In this document: in pieces, positions 17,418 through 26,793 of the stretch
Position numbering within the stretch: the first letter of the stretch is position 1
Layout: each line of letters starts with the position of its first letter
Origin: Steroidobacteraceae bacterium
Lineage (GTDB): Bacteria > Pseudomonadota > Gammaproteobacteria > Steroidobacterales > Steroidobacteraceae
Assembly (NCBI GenBank): GCA_027456085.1
Contig: DAIDVO010000068.1
Span: forward strand, 1 to 33,497
Reading direction: 5' to 3'
Length of the DNA stretch: 33,497 nucleotides
The notes under the pieces: model-generated
Databases searched by the model: none
The model's input: only the letters and a program-made list of their open reading frames with translations
Told to the model about the DNA's origin: nothing
Made by a program: the position numbers and the translations under genes

Positions 17418-18278
17418 TTATTGCGAGAGAGATTCACGCTGCAGCTCGAGAGCCCTGCGGTACGCGTCGTTGGCGCGCGCACCGGTGACCCTCGCGGCGA
17501 GCCGCACTGCTTGCGCAAGCGGCAACTCCGCGAGCAATTCGGCGAGCACCCGATCGAGATCGCGATTCGCATCCGCGGCGGCGGGCGGCGCGCCGTCGAT
17601 CAGGACGACGATCTCGCCGCGGCAAAAGTCGGCATCCGCGGCCGCGCACGCCTGCAGCTCGGCGAGCGTTCCACGGTAGACCTTCTCATGCAGCTTCGTG
17701 AGTTCGCGTGCGGCCGCCGCGCGGCGCACGGAGCCGAAGATCGCAGCGCAATCATCGAGCATTTCGCGCACGCGATGCGGCGATTCATAGAAAACGAGCG
17801 TGCGTTCCTCGGCGGCGAGCCCCTCGAGGCGGCGCCGCCGCGCGGCCCCTCGAGGCGGCAGAAAGCCCTCGAACGCGAAGCGCGCCGTCGGCAGCGCGGC
17901 GACCGACAGCGCGGCGATCGCCGCACAGGGGCCGGGAACGGCGATGACTTCGATGCCCGCCGCGACGGCCGCGCAGACGAGATCGAAGCCGGGATCGCTG
18001 ATCGCGGGCGTGCCTGCGTCGCTGACGAGCGCAACGTCTGCGCCATTGCGCATGCGCTCGACGAGTTCCGGCGCGCGCTGGCGCTCGTTGTGCTCGTGCA
18101 CCGACAAGAGCGGCGTCGACAGCCCCAAATGCCTGAGGAGCGCGCCGCTGTGGCGCGTATCCTCCGCGGCGACGAGCGCGCAGGACGAGAGGACTTCGCG
18201 CGCGCGCCCACCAAGGTCGCCCAAGTTGCCGATCGGCGTCGCAACGACGTAGAGTCTGCCGGAAACCCCGTTTGCCAC
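17418..18278 (-). CDS. rsmI: 16S rRNA (cytidine1402-2'-O)-methyltransferase RsmI
   Basis: A tetrapyrrole-methylase-fold SAM enzyme that 2'-O-methylates C1402 of 16S rRNA, the same nucleotide that RsmH N4-methylates. Motifs are LYVVATPIGNLGDL near residues 9-22, CALVAAEDTRHSGALLRHLG, ALVSDAGTPAISDPGFDLV, VPGPCAAIAALS, FEGFLPPRG and LVFYESPHRVREML. With the GTG at 18278-18276 the product is 286 residues, equal to E. coli RsmI. The open frame extends 29 codons upstream, but that part crosses the divergent lpoA promoter and is not family-like. It is divergent from lpoA, a common gammaproteobacterial arrangement. Confidence 0.94.
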   Translation of the reverse strand: MANGVSGRLYVVATPIGNLGDLGGRAREVLSSCALVAAEDTRHSGALLRHLGLSTPLLSVHEHNERQRAPELVERMRNGADVALVSDAGTPAISDPGFDLVCAAVAAGIEVIAVPGPCAAIAALSVAALPTARFAFEGFLPPRGAARRRRLEGLAAEERTLVFYESPHRVREMLDDCAAIFGSVRRAAAARELTKLHEKVYRGTLAELQACAAADADFCRGEIVVLIDGAPPAAADANRDLDRVLAELLAELPLAQAVRLAARVTGARANDAYRRALELQRESLSQ

Positions 18279-18284
18279 TATAAT
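18279..18284 (+). promoter_or_regulatory. Likely -10 element of the lpoA-yraN promoter
   Basis: A perfect TATAAT on the plus strand lies 28 bases before the lpoA ATG, giving a predicted leader of about 22 nt with the ribosome site AAGGG. The -35 region at 17 bp spacing (CTGCCG) matches poorly (3 of 6). It abuts the proposed GTG start of the divergent rsmI. Confidence 0.55.
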
Positions 18285-18312
18285 CCGCGCCTCGTCACTC
18301 GTAAGGGCAAAG

Positions 18313-19536
18313 ATGCGCAAGGGTATGGCAGTGATCCGCCGACGTCCATCGTTCATGCTTTGCACGGCGCTCGCGCTGTATATGACGTTGTCCGGCTGCT
18401 CCCTGGTCGCGCAGACCGAGACGCCCGCGGGCGAAGGTGCGGCCGAGCAGGCCGCACCGCGAGGCGCTGCCGAGGTTGCGCGAGCGGGGGCCTCGCAAGC
18501 ACGGCTTCCGGCGGCTGAAGCCTATCCCAGCCAGGGCGCCCTCCTCCTGCCGCTCTCGGGCCGCGCCGCATCGATCGGCGCTGCGGTGCGCGATGGATTC
18601 ATTGCCGCCTATTACGAGCAAAACGCCGCGACGCGGCCGCGGCTGAAGATTTACGATGTCGCGGCGCAGTCGGTAGCCAGCGCCTACGCGCGCGCGCTCG
18701 CAGGCGGCGCCGGCTTCGTCGTCGGACCGCTGACTAAGTCAAGCGTCGCGGCCGTGGCGCCGCTCGCCGCGGGCGGCGTTCCGACGCTCGCGCTCAATTT
18801 CCTCGGCGGCCCCGCCGCGGCCGCGCGCAACTTGTATCAATTCGCGCTGCTGCCCGAGGACGAGGCGCGCATCGTCGCGCGCCGTCTCGCCGCCGACGGT
18901 AGGCTGCGCGGCGTGGCGTTCATACCCGACGGCGAGTTGGGCAATCGCGTGGCCGCGGCGTTCACCGACGAACTGTCGCGTCTGGGCGGCGCCGTACTCG
19001 ACGTAGAGCGCTACGATTCCACGCTGGTGGATTTTTCCGGCATGATCCGCGCGGCCCTGGATATCCACGAAGTCAAGGGCGAACCGGTGACCCATCGGGC
19101 GGATGCCGCTTTCGTCTTCATCGCGGGCACACCCGAGATTGCGCGGCTGATCATGCCGCAGTTGAAATTTCATTACGCGGGCGACATTCCCGTGTACTCG
19201 ATGCCGGACAGCTTCAAGCCCGATCCCGGCGCGAACGCGGACATCGACGGCCTTAATTTCCCGGACATGCCGTGGATGATCTCCACGGACCCCGAGGTCG
19301 TCTCGATTCGGGACGCGGTGCGCGCGGCATGGCCGGCGGCGACCGCGCGCAGGGACCGATTGTTCGCGTTCGGCTTCGATGCCTACCGCCTGGTGCCGAG
19401 CTTGAGCTCGGGATTCCTCCGGGGCGGCGCGGACCTTACGGGAATGACGGGCAGTTTGCGGCTCGACCAAGACAACCGGGTTCGCCGCAATCTCGGCTGG
19501 GCCGTGATCAGGGACGGCGTACCTCAGCCGCGGTGA
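18313..19536 (+). CDS. lpoA: Penicillin-binding protein activator, LpoA/LppC-type lipoprotein (short form)
   Basis: An outer-membrane lipoprotein; in E. coli LpoA activates PBP1A for peptidoglycan synthesis. The 407-residue product has a basic start, a hydrophobic stretch and a lipobox LSGC with the lipid-bearing Cys at 29. An Ala/Glu-rich linker follows (about 30-70), then a type I periplasmic-binding-protein fold beginning GALLLPLSGRAASIGAAVRDG. Further LppC motifs are GFVVGPLTKSSV, VPTLALNFL, FVFIAGTPEIARLI and GFDAYRLVP. E. coli LpoA (678 aa) has an extra N-terminal TPR-like domain that is absent here. The start ATG has AAGGG six bases upstream. It lies next to rsmI and yraN as in E. coli. 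The exact PBP partner is inferred. Confidence 0.9.
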   Translation: MRKGMAVIRRRPSFMLCTALALYMTLSGCSLVAQTETPAGEGAAEQAAPRGAAEVARAGASQARLPAAEAYPSQGALLLPLSGRAASIGAAVRDGFIAAYYEQNAATRPRLKIYDVAAQSVASAYARALAGGAGFVVGPLTKSSVAAVAPLAAGGVPTLALNFLGGPAAAARNLYQFALLPEDEARIVARRLAADGRLRGVAFIPDGELGNRVAAAFTDELSRLGGAVLDVERYDSTLVDFSGMIRAALDIHEVKGEPVTHRADAAFVFIAGTPEIARLIMPQLKFHYAGDIPVYSMPDSFKPDPGANADIDGLNFPDMPWMISTDPEVVSIRDAVRAAWPAATARRDRLFAFGFDAYRLVPSLSSGFLRGGADLTGMTGSLRLDQDNRVRRNLGWAVIRDGVPQPR

Positions 19537-19603
19537 ATTTGGACGCCTTTCGGGCAGATATCCGGCACGACACGGCCGCGGCAATCAGTTCAAGCTTGCG
19601 CCG

Positions 19604-20005
19604 ATGATCGACGCCCGCGCCGCCGCCAAAGCTTCCCGCCTGCTGCGGCTGGCGCGCGGAATCGACGCCGAACGCTTGGCCGAGCGGCATCTCGCCGCGC
19701 AGGGCCTTGATGTGATCGCCCGCAATTTCCGCTGCCGTCTCGGTGAACTCGATCTCGTCTGCGGGGACGGCAGCGTGTTGGTGTTTGTCGAAGTGCGCCA
19801 GCGCTCGCGCGGCGATTACGGCGGCGCGCTGGGCTCCGTCACCCATTTGAAGCGCCGGCGGATCATCCGGGCGGCGCAAGTGTTCCTGCTGCGCTCACGG
19901 GCATTGCGCGCATGGCCTGTGCGCTTCGACGTGGTCGCCGTTCAAGGCCATCCGGGCGGGGCGCACGAATTGCAATGGATCAAGGGCGCGTTTCACGCCG
20001 ACTGA
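19604..20005 (+). CDS. yraN: YraN family endonuclease-like protein
   Basis: A UPF0102/YraN protein of 133 residues; function is not firmly established, though the fold is related to PD-(D/E)XK nucleases. It shows the family pattern AERHLAAQGLDVIARNFRCRL, then GELDLVC and VFVEVRQRS (the GE-x-DL-V ... EVR core with the putative metal-binding acidic residues). A conserved basic RRIIRAAQVFL and a late VRFDVVAV follow. It begins 67 bp after the lpoA stop without an obvious ribosome site and ends 8 bp before the convergent sspB. Its neighbours rsmI and lpoA are the usual ones. Confidence 0.92.
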   Translation: MIDARAAAKASRLLRLARGIDAERLAERHLAAQGLDVIARNFRCRLGELDLVCGDGSVLVFVEVRQRSRGDYGGALGSVTHLKRRRIIRAAQVFLLRSRALRAWPVRFDVVAVQGHPGGAHELQWIKGAFHAD

Positions 20006-20013
20006 CCGATTTA

Positions 20014-20442
20014 TCACTTAACGACTTGCAGCTTCGGGCGTTTGTTAGGGCGCGGCGCGGCCGTCCTGCCGGCGGCAGCGTCTGCCGTTCCCTGCGGCCC
20101 GGTCGGCGGTCCATCGGTCGGATCGGGTTCGGCGTCGCCCTCGGGGAAAATCATGCCTTGCCCGGTTTCGCGCGCGTAAATACCGAGTACCGCGCGCACC
20201 GGAATCTGCACCGCATGGCTCATGCCGCCGAAACGCGCCTGAAAGCTCACGAAATCGTTGCCGAGCTGCAGCATTTGCGTCGCCGTGACGCTCACGTTCA
20301 GCACGATCTTGCCTTCCTTGACGTATTGGCGCGGCACCGTGACCCCTTCGGCCGTCGCATCGACGACGATATGCGGCGTCTCGCCGCTGTCGGCGATCCA
20401 TTCGTGCAGCGCGCGCAGCAGATAAGGGCGGCGCGCCTTCAA
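20014..20442 (-). CDS. sspB: ClpXP adaptor SspB
   Basis: SspB tethers ssrA-tagged and other substrates to ClpXP. The 142-residue protein starts KARRPYLLRALHEWIADSG and contains the substrate-binding beta core IVLNVSVTATQMLQLGND ... FQARFGG. It continues through IYARETGQGMIFPE and ends in LQVVK, a close match to the conserved ClpX-docking tail LRVVK. The acidic/Pro-rich linker (about 100-137) is shorter than in E. coli. The start is a TTG at 20442-20440 that overlaps the sspA TGA (TTGA), with GGAG about ten bases upstream; no in-frame ATG gives a family-like N-terminus. It is coupled to sspA. Confidence 0.94.
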   Translation of the reverse strand: MKARRPYLLRALHEWIADSGETPHIVVDATAEGVTVPRQYVKEGKIVLNVSVTATQMLQLGNDFVSFQARFGGMSHAVQIPVRAVLGIYARETGQGMIFPEGDAEPDPTDGPPTGPQGTADAAAGRTAAPRPNKRPKLQVVK

Positions 20443-21056
20443 GGACGCATGCTCCGCTCAGCGTCGGTCAGCGACGCACGAAAGGTCGGCCGCGAAAATA
20501 TCGCGTTCATATATTTTACGATCGGCTGAGCCTGCGGCGGCAGTACGATGCCGAAACGCGCAAGACGCCAGAGGATCGGCGCAATGCTCGCGTCGACGAG
20601 TGAAAAATCGTCGCTGAGAAAGAAAGGCTTCGCCTTGAACACCTCGGCGCTCGCCGCGATCGCTTCACCCAACACTCTGCGGCTGTGCGCGGCTGTTTTG
20701 CCGTGCGGATCCGCCTCGATGTCGGCCGCCATCGCGTACCAATCGCGCTCCACCCGGTACAAGGCCACGCGAAATTGCGCGCGGGTCACCGGATCGATCG
20801 GCATCAGCGGCGGATGCGGAAAGCGCTCGTCCAGATAATCGATGATGACCCGCGAGTCGTACAGGACGAGGTCGCGATCGACCAAGGTCGGGAGGCTGTG
20901 GTATGGGTTGAGGTCGAGCAGATCCTCGGGCAGCTTCCCGACATCGACGTTCACCACGTCGATAGCAATGCCTTTTTCCGCGAGCACCAGCCGCGTCCGG
21001 TGACTCCAGGGGGCAGTCGGCGCCGAAAACAATGTCATCACCGCCCGACGCGCCAC
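20439..21056 (-). CDS. sspA: Stringent starvation protein A (SspA)
   Basis: A glutathione-S-transferase-fold protein that binds RNA polymerase and acts in stationary-phase and acid-stress gene control. The 205 residues begin RRAVMTLFSAPTAPWSHRTR, with the thioredoxin-like domain LVLAEKGIAIDVV, the conserved LNPYHSLPTLVDRDLVLYDS and YLDERFPHPPLMPIDPV, the segment typical of SspA. An all-helical domain follows. The start is GTG at 21056-21054, supported by an AGGAGA site about nine bases upstream; the ATG six codons later has no such site. It lies downstream of petC with an 80-bp gap and overlaps sspB by four bases. Confidence 0.94.
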   Translation of the reverse strand: MARRAVMTLFSAPTAPWSHRTRLVLAEKGIAIDVVNVDVGKLPEDLLDLNPYHSLPTLVDRDLVLYDSRVIIDYLDERFPHPPLMPIDPVTRAQFRVALYRVERDWYAMAADIEADPHGKTAAHSRRVLGEAIAASAEVFKAKPFFLSDDFSLVDASIAPILWRLARFGIVLPPQAQPIVKYMNAIFSRPTFRASLTDAERSMRP

Positions 21057-21135
21057 TAACGCTGTCTCCTGATAGCGATACGGCCACCCCCGCAGGGGCG
21101 ACGCTCATACCGAACGCGGGCATACTGCGCGGCTC

Positions 21136-21876
21136 TCAGTGTACGTCCTTCCAATATTCCTTTTTCAGAAGGTACGCGAACACGAAGAACACCAGCAAGA
21201 ACAGCGTCACGAAAATCCCGATCGTCTCGCGCTTCGCCTTGATCGGTTCGGCCGTGTAATCGAGGAAGTTGGCGATGTCGCGCACGAACCGGTCGTACTG
21301 TTCCGGCGTCATCGACCCGGGGGTCATGGGCTCGACGCCGCTCAACTGCATGCTGGTATGCCCCGACGGATCGGTCTCATTGTGGTAGACCGGCTTCTGC
21401 AGTCCCTGCAGCGGCGCCAACACGAACGGCATCGCCAAATTCGCCAGGTAGAGGTTGTTGACGCCCCAAGGCCGCGTCTTGTCCGCATAGAAGCCCTTCA
21501 GGAACGAATAGATGTAGTCGACACCCTTGTAGCGCGCCATCAGCGTCAAGTCAGGCGGCTGGTTGCCGAACCACGCGGTCGCGTCCGCCGGCATCGCCGA
21601 AACGATGTGGGCGAACGGCTTGGTCGACGTGAACATCAGATTCTTCTCGAGCTCCGCGCTCGGGATCTGCAAGTCCTTCGCCACGCGGTTGTAGCGCAGG
21701 TACTGCAGCGAATGGCAGCCCGAACAATAGTTCATGAAGTCGCGCGCGCCGCGCTGCAGGGATTGCACGTCGTCGATGTCCGTGCCGGCGTGCAGAAAGG
21801 CAGGGCCCGCCTCCTGCGCCAATGCGGCGCCGCCGGGAACCAGAACCGCAGCAATCAACAAAAAGCGCTTAAGCAT
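21136..21876 (-). CDS. petC: Ubiquinol-cytochrome c reductase, cytochrome c1
   Basis: The membrane-anchored haem c subunit of the bc1 complex, passing electrons from the Rieske protein to soluble cytochrome c. The 246-residue precursor has a cleavable signal peptide (about 1-20, ending ALAQ). A haem-binding CSGCH lies at about 51-55 within RGARDFMNYCSGCHSLQYLRY. PPDLTLMARYKGVDYIYSFL follows, with a likely axial Met near 149 (LAMPFVLAPL). One C-terminal transmembrane anchor lies at about 221-238, before KKEYWKDVH. The ATG overlaps the petB stop by eight bases. It is the last gene of petABC. Confidence 0.96.
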   Translation of the reverse strand: MLKRFLLIAAVLVPGGAALAQEAGPAFLHAGTDIDDVQSLQRGARDFMNYCSGCHSLQYLRYNRVAKDLQIPSAELEKNLMFTSTKPFAHIVSAMPADATAWFGNQPPDLTLMARYKGVDYIYSFLKGFYADKTRPWGVNNLYLANLAMPFVLAPLQGLQKPVYHNETDPSGHTSMQLSGVEPMTPGSMTPEQYDRFVRDIANFLDYTAEPIKAKRETIGIFVTLFLLVFFVFAYLLKKEYWKDVH

Positions 21877-23134
21877 GTCCCGTCACCCTCTCCGGCACTG
21901 GCTTCACCTTGTCGATCTTCGTGTACCAAGGCATCAGCAGAAAGAACGCGAAATAGACCCCGGTGCCGATCCTCGCGAGAATCGGATAGATCCCCGCGGG
22001 AGGATGCATCCCGCAGTCGCCCAGCATGACGAAAGCCACGACGAACAGCGCGAGCGCGATCTTGTAGAGCGGTCCCTTGTAGCGGATCGACTTGACCGGA
22101 GAGCGATCCAGCCAAGGCACGAAGAACAGCACGACGACGGCCGAGCCCATCACCAAGACACCCCAGATCTGCGTGCCGGCGAAGGACGGAATCGCGCGCA
22201 GCATCGCGTAGTACGGCGTGAAGTACCAGACCGGCGTGATGTCCGGCGGCGTCAGCAACGCATTGGCCGGCGTGTAATTCGCCGCTTCCAAGAAGAACCC
22301 GCCGAAGCTCGGTTCGAAGAAGATCACGCCGCAGAACAGCAGGAGGAAGCCGGCGACGCCGACGATGTCCTTGACCGTGTAGTACGGATGGAACGGGATG
22401 CCGTCGAGCGGATGCCCATCGGGCCCCTTCAGCTTCTTGATCTCGATGCCGTCGGGATTGTTCGACCCCACCTCGTGCAGCGCCATCACGTGCGCGATCA
22501 CGAGGAAGATCAGCGCGAGCGGCAAGGCCGCGACGTGCAGCGCGAAGAACCGGTTGAGCGTCGCGTCGGCGATCACGTAGTCGCCGCGTATCCATTCGAC
22601 GAGTGTTCCGCCGATCACCGGTATGCTGCCGAACAACGACGTGATGACCTGCGCGCCCCAGAAACTCATGTTCCCCCACGGCAGCACGTAGCCCATGAAC
22701 GCTTCGGCCATCAACAGCACGAATATCAGGCAGCCGAATATCCACAGAAGTTCGCGCGGCTTGCGCGCCGAGCCGTACAGCAGCGCGCGGAACATGTGCA
22801 GGTAGACGACGATGAAGAACGCCGATGCGCCCGTAGTGTGCATGTAGCGGATGAGCCAGCCCCACGATACATCGTTCATGATGTATTGGACGGAGCCGAA
22901 CGCCTCGGCGGCCGACGGCCTGTAGTTCATCGTCAGGTAGATGCCGGTGACGATCTGGTTAACGAGAACCAGCATCGCCAGGGAGCCGAAGTAGTACCAG
23001 AAGTTGAAATTCTTCGGCGCGTAGTATTCGGCGAGATGTTCCTTCCACAAGCTGGTCAGCGGAAATCGCTGATCGATCCAGTTGATGAACCCGCGGCTCT
23101 TGCCGGCGGCGGCGGAATCGGATGTTGCGGACAT
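21869..23134 (-). CDS. petB: Ubiquinol-cytochrome c reductase, cytochrome b
   Basis: The core di-haem membrane subunit of the bc1 complex, oxidising ubiquinol and carrying out the Q cycle. The 421-residue protein has eight or nine hydrophobic segments. Family landmarks are FINWIDQRFPLTSLWKEHL at the start, SWGWLIRYMHTTGASAFF, FMGYVLPWGNMSFWGAQVITSLF, the Qo motif region TLNRFFALHVAALP, and HEVGSNNPDGIEI. The C-terminal domain includes the expected PP-x-ITPVWYF. The haem-ligand His pairs are in the H-x13-H arrangement. The ATG at 23134 has a GGAGAG site. Spacing to petA is 21 bp. Confidence 0.96.
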   Translation of the reverse strand: MSATSDSAAAGKSRGFINWIDQRFPLTSLWKEHLAEYYAPKNFNFWYYFGSLAMLVLVNQIVTGIYLTMNYRPSAAEAFGSVQYIMNDVSWGWLIRYMHTTGASAFFIVVYLHMFRALLYGSARKPRELLWIFGCLIFVLLMAEAFMGYVLPWGNMSFWGAQVITSLFGSIPVIGGTLVEWIRGDYVIADATLNRFFALHVAALPLALIFLVIAHVMALHEVGSNNPDGIEIKKLKGPDGHPLDGIPFHPYYTVKDIVGVAGFLLLFCGVIFFEPSFGGFFLEAANYTPANALLTPPDITPVWYFTPYYAMLRAIPSFAGTQIWGVLVMGSAVVVLFFVPWLDRSPVKSIRYKGPLYKIALALFVVAFVMLGDCGMHPPAGIYPILARIGTGVYFAFFLLMPWYTKIDKVKPVPERVTGHA

Positions 23135-23155
23135 CGGTCGACCTCTCCTGCGAAT

Positions 23156-23776
23156 TTAAGCGTTCTGCGAGGCGTCGTCGACGCCGATCATGATATGCAT
23201 GTTCGCGCCGATCACGTAAGACGGAATGGTGAGATTCTTCGGCGCGGGCATGCCCTTGAAGACCCGCCCGGACGCGTCGTATTTCGAGCCGTGGCAGGGG
23301 CAGTAGAAACCGCCCGGCCAGTCTGCGCCGAGGTCGACCCCGGCCAATTGGAACTCGCCGCGCCGCTCGAACGCGCTGGAGGGCGCGCAGCCCAAGTGCG
23401 TGCAAACACCGAGGCCCACCCAATACTCGGGGTTGCGCGCGCGCGCGGCGCCGCTCGCCTTGATGTACTCGGGCTGCAGGGAGTTCTCGGAATTCGGATC
23501 GGCGAGCATGCCGTTGTGATTGCCGAGATGGTCGATGACGTCCTGTGTGCGGCGCACGACGTACACCGGCTGGCCGCGCCAGGCGACCTTGATCATTTGA
23601 CCGGGCTCGATCTTGGATGCATCGACTTCCACCGGCGCGCCGAGCGCCAGCGCGCGGGCGCTGGGATTCCACGAGGCCAAGAACGGCACTGCGGCGAATG
23701 CCACGCCGATCGCACCCGTTCCGACGGTAGCCGCCGTCAACAATCGGCGGCGACTATGATCAACCTGATCATCCAT
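23156..23776 (-). CDS. petA: Ubiquinol-cytochrome c reductase, Rieske iron-sulfur subunit
   Basis: The [2Fe-2S] subunit of the bc1 complex. With the ATG at 23776 the protein is 206 residues. It carries a twin-arginine signal-anchor (HSRRRLLTAATVG at about 7-19, hydrophobic to about 34). The Rieske domain has cluster boxes CTHLGC (Cys125, His127, Cys130) and CPCHGS (Cys159, Cys161, His162). Cys125/His127/Cys159/His162 bind the cluster and Cys130/Cys161 form the disulfide. The frame opens 22 codons further upstream, but that extension is not family-like and would push the twin-arginine motif inward. It is first gene of petABC. Confidence 0.96.
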   Translation of the reverse strand: MDDQVDHSRRRLLTAATVGTGAIGVAFAAVPFLASWNPSARALALGAPVEVDASKIEPGQMIKVAWRGQPVYVVRRTQDVIDHLGNHNGMLADPNSENSLQPEYIKASGAARARNPEYWVGLGVCTHLGCAPSSAFERRGEFQLAGVDLGADWPGGFYCPCHGSKYDASGRVFKGMPAPKNLTIPSYVIGANMHIMIGVDDASQNA

Positions 23777-23858
23777 TCCATTTACCCCTAAGAACGATTG
23801 ACAAACCTTTGCACATTCTCGCGCGAGGATGGTGTTTAACATTCAATTACGGGGGAGC

Positions 23859-23864
23859 ATTATA
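23859..23864 (-). promoter_or_regulatory. Possible -10 element of the petABC promoter
   Basis: On the minus strand TATAAT is found 83 bases upstream of the petA ATG, in the 184-bp divergent gap between petA and the DegS-like gene. No good -35 is seen at 16-18 bp. The rest of the gap shows no clear promoter for the plus-strand protease gene and no obvious operator. Confidence 0.4.
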
Positions 23865-23960
23865 CACAGTAGGCGGTCCCCGCTGCTCGCAACACGTGAC
23901 TTCGCCGGCGTCCGGGTGGCGGGTACGTAAGGACTTGCGGCCGCCCACATTTTTTCTGTT

Positions 23961-25154
23961 GTGGAATTTTCATTGAAGAACGCGGGTATCATTGCGAAAT
24001 TCCTGATTCGTGCCGTCATCGTCGGATTGGCGGCGGGGTTTGTCATCGTCTGGTGGAAACCGTCGCTGCTCGGCGTTCCCGCCGCCGATGCGCCGAAATC
24101 CGCGCAGCCGGCGGGCGCACTCGCGCCGCGCGGGGTCGCGGCCCCCGCACCGACCGTCGTCGTGGACAGTTTCGCGGACGCCGTCGCGCGCGCGGCTCCG
24201 GCGGTCGTCAACGTGTACACGGCGCGCGTCGTCACCGAACAGACGCAGGCTTCGCCGCTCGCCCAGTTGTTCGGCGACTATTGGCCCTCGTACCGGCGGC
24301 GTGTGGAACGAAGCTTGGGCTCCGGCGTCATCGTCGATGCGAACGGCACGATCGTCACGAACCAGCACGTGATCGCCGGCGCCGATTCGATCAGGGTGCA
24401 ATTGGCCGACGGGCGCGTCGCCGAGGCCAAGGTCGTCGGCCAGGACACGGATACGGATCTCGCGGTGCTGCGCTTGTCGATCGGCAAGTTGCCGGTCATG
24501 CCGCTCGGCCGCTCCGACACTCTGCGGGTCGGCGACATCGTGCTGGCGATCGGCAACCCCTACGGCCTCAGCCAAACGGTCACGCAAGGCATCGTCAGCG
24601 CGACCGGGCGCGGCCAGCTGGGGCTCGCGACGTTCGAGAATTTCATCCAGACGGACGCCGCCATCAACCCCGGCAACTCCGGCGGGGCGCTGATCGACGT
24701 CCGCGGCGAGCTAATCGGCATCAACACCGCGGTGTTGAACCGCGCATACGGCGGCCCGGAAGGCATCGGCTTCGCGATTCCGGTCAATTTGGTGCGCGGC
24801 GTCGTGCAGCAGATCCTGGAGCACGGCCGTGTGATTCGCGGTTGGCTTGGGCTTGCGCCGCAGGATCTTTCCAACGAACAGGCGAGCGCGCTCGGCATCG
24901 CGTCGGGCGGCGGGGTCACGGTCGTGAATATCCTCGTGAAAAGCCCCGCGTACGAGGCCGGCGTGCGGCCCGGCGACTTGATCACGAACCTGAACGGCGC
25001 GCCGATCACGAGCGCCCAAGAGCTGGTGAGCCGCGTCGCGACGCTGAAGCCGGGCACCGTGGTCAAATTGGCGGGCCGGCACGGAACGCAGACGTTCCGC
25101 TATAAATTCCCGATCATCGAACGACCGACGCGCAAATTCCAACCGCAGCAATGA
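23961..25154 (+). CDS. degS: DegS-like inner-membrane-anchored serine protease (HtrA family)
   Basis: A trypsin-like periplasmic protease; E. coli DegS cuts RseA to release sigma-E when outer-membrane proteins misfold. The 397 residues show one N-terminal transmembrane anchor at about 11-31 and a Pro/Ala linker. The protease domain has His136 (TNQHV), Asp166 (DTDLAVL) and Ser240 (GNSGGA), an intact triad. A single C-terminal PDZ domain lies at about 293-380 (GWLGLAPQ ... PAYEAGVRPGDLI). One PDZ plus an uncleaved anchor points to DegS rather than DegP/DegQ, which have two. The start is GTG at 23961; no clear ribosome site. It is convergent with murA, 48 bp apart. No rpoE/rseA genes are in the window, so the substrate is not shown. 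Confidence 0.87.
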   Translation: MEFSLKNAGIIAKFLIRAVIVGLAAGFVIVWWKPSLLGVPAADAPKSAQPAGALAPRGVAAPAPTVVVDSFADAVARAAPAVVNVYTARVVTEQTQASPLAQLFGDYWPSYRRRVERSLGSGVIVDANGTIVTNQHVIAGADSIRVQLADGRVAEAKVVGQDTDTDLAVLRLSIGKLPVMPLGRSDTLRVGDIVLAIGNPYGLSQTVTQGIVSATGRGQLGLATFENFIQTDAAINPGNSGGALIDVRGELIGINTAVLNRAYGGPEGIGFAIPVNLVRGVVQQILEHGRVIRGWLGLAPQDLSNEQASALGIASGGGVTVVNILVKSPAYEAGVRPGDLITNLNGAPITSAQELVSRVATLKPGTVVKLAGRHGTQTFRYKFPIIERPTRKFQPQQ

Positions 25155-25202
25155 GCGCAGAGGCGCGCTCGGCGGCGCCCCTCGAGGGGTAAGCGTCGGT
25201 CT

Positions 25203-26721
<1,519 letters not shown>

Positions 26722-26793
26722 GCCCTCTCCTACTTAAAAAGCGACCCCTGGCCCGATGCGCTCGGACCGCCCCATCCGCGCTATCATGCACCC

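Noticed and set aside
18279-18365. Longer rsmI start giving 315 residues
   Set aside because: The extra 29 codons cross the lpoA promoter and are not family-like; the GTG start gives exactly the usual 286 residues.
21734-23791. A 685-codon plus-strand frame opposite petA-petB
   Set aside because: Antisense to clear bc1 genes, low-complexity charged translation, no ribosome site or motif.
25178-25189. Perfect palindrome CCCCTCGAGGGG between the DegS-like gene and murA
   Set aside because: Considered as a bidirectional terminator, but the stem is only four pairs and no T-run follows on either strand.
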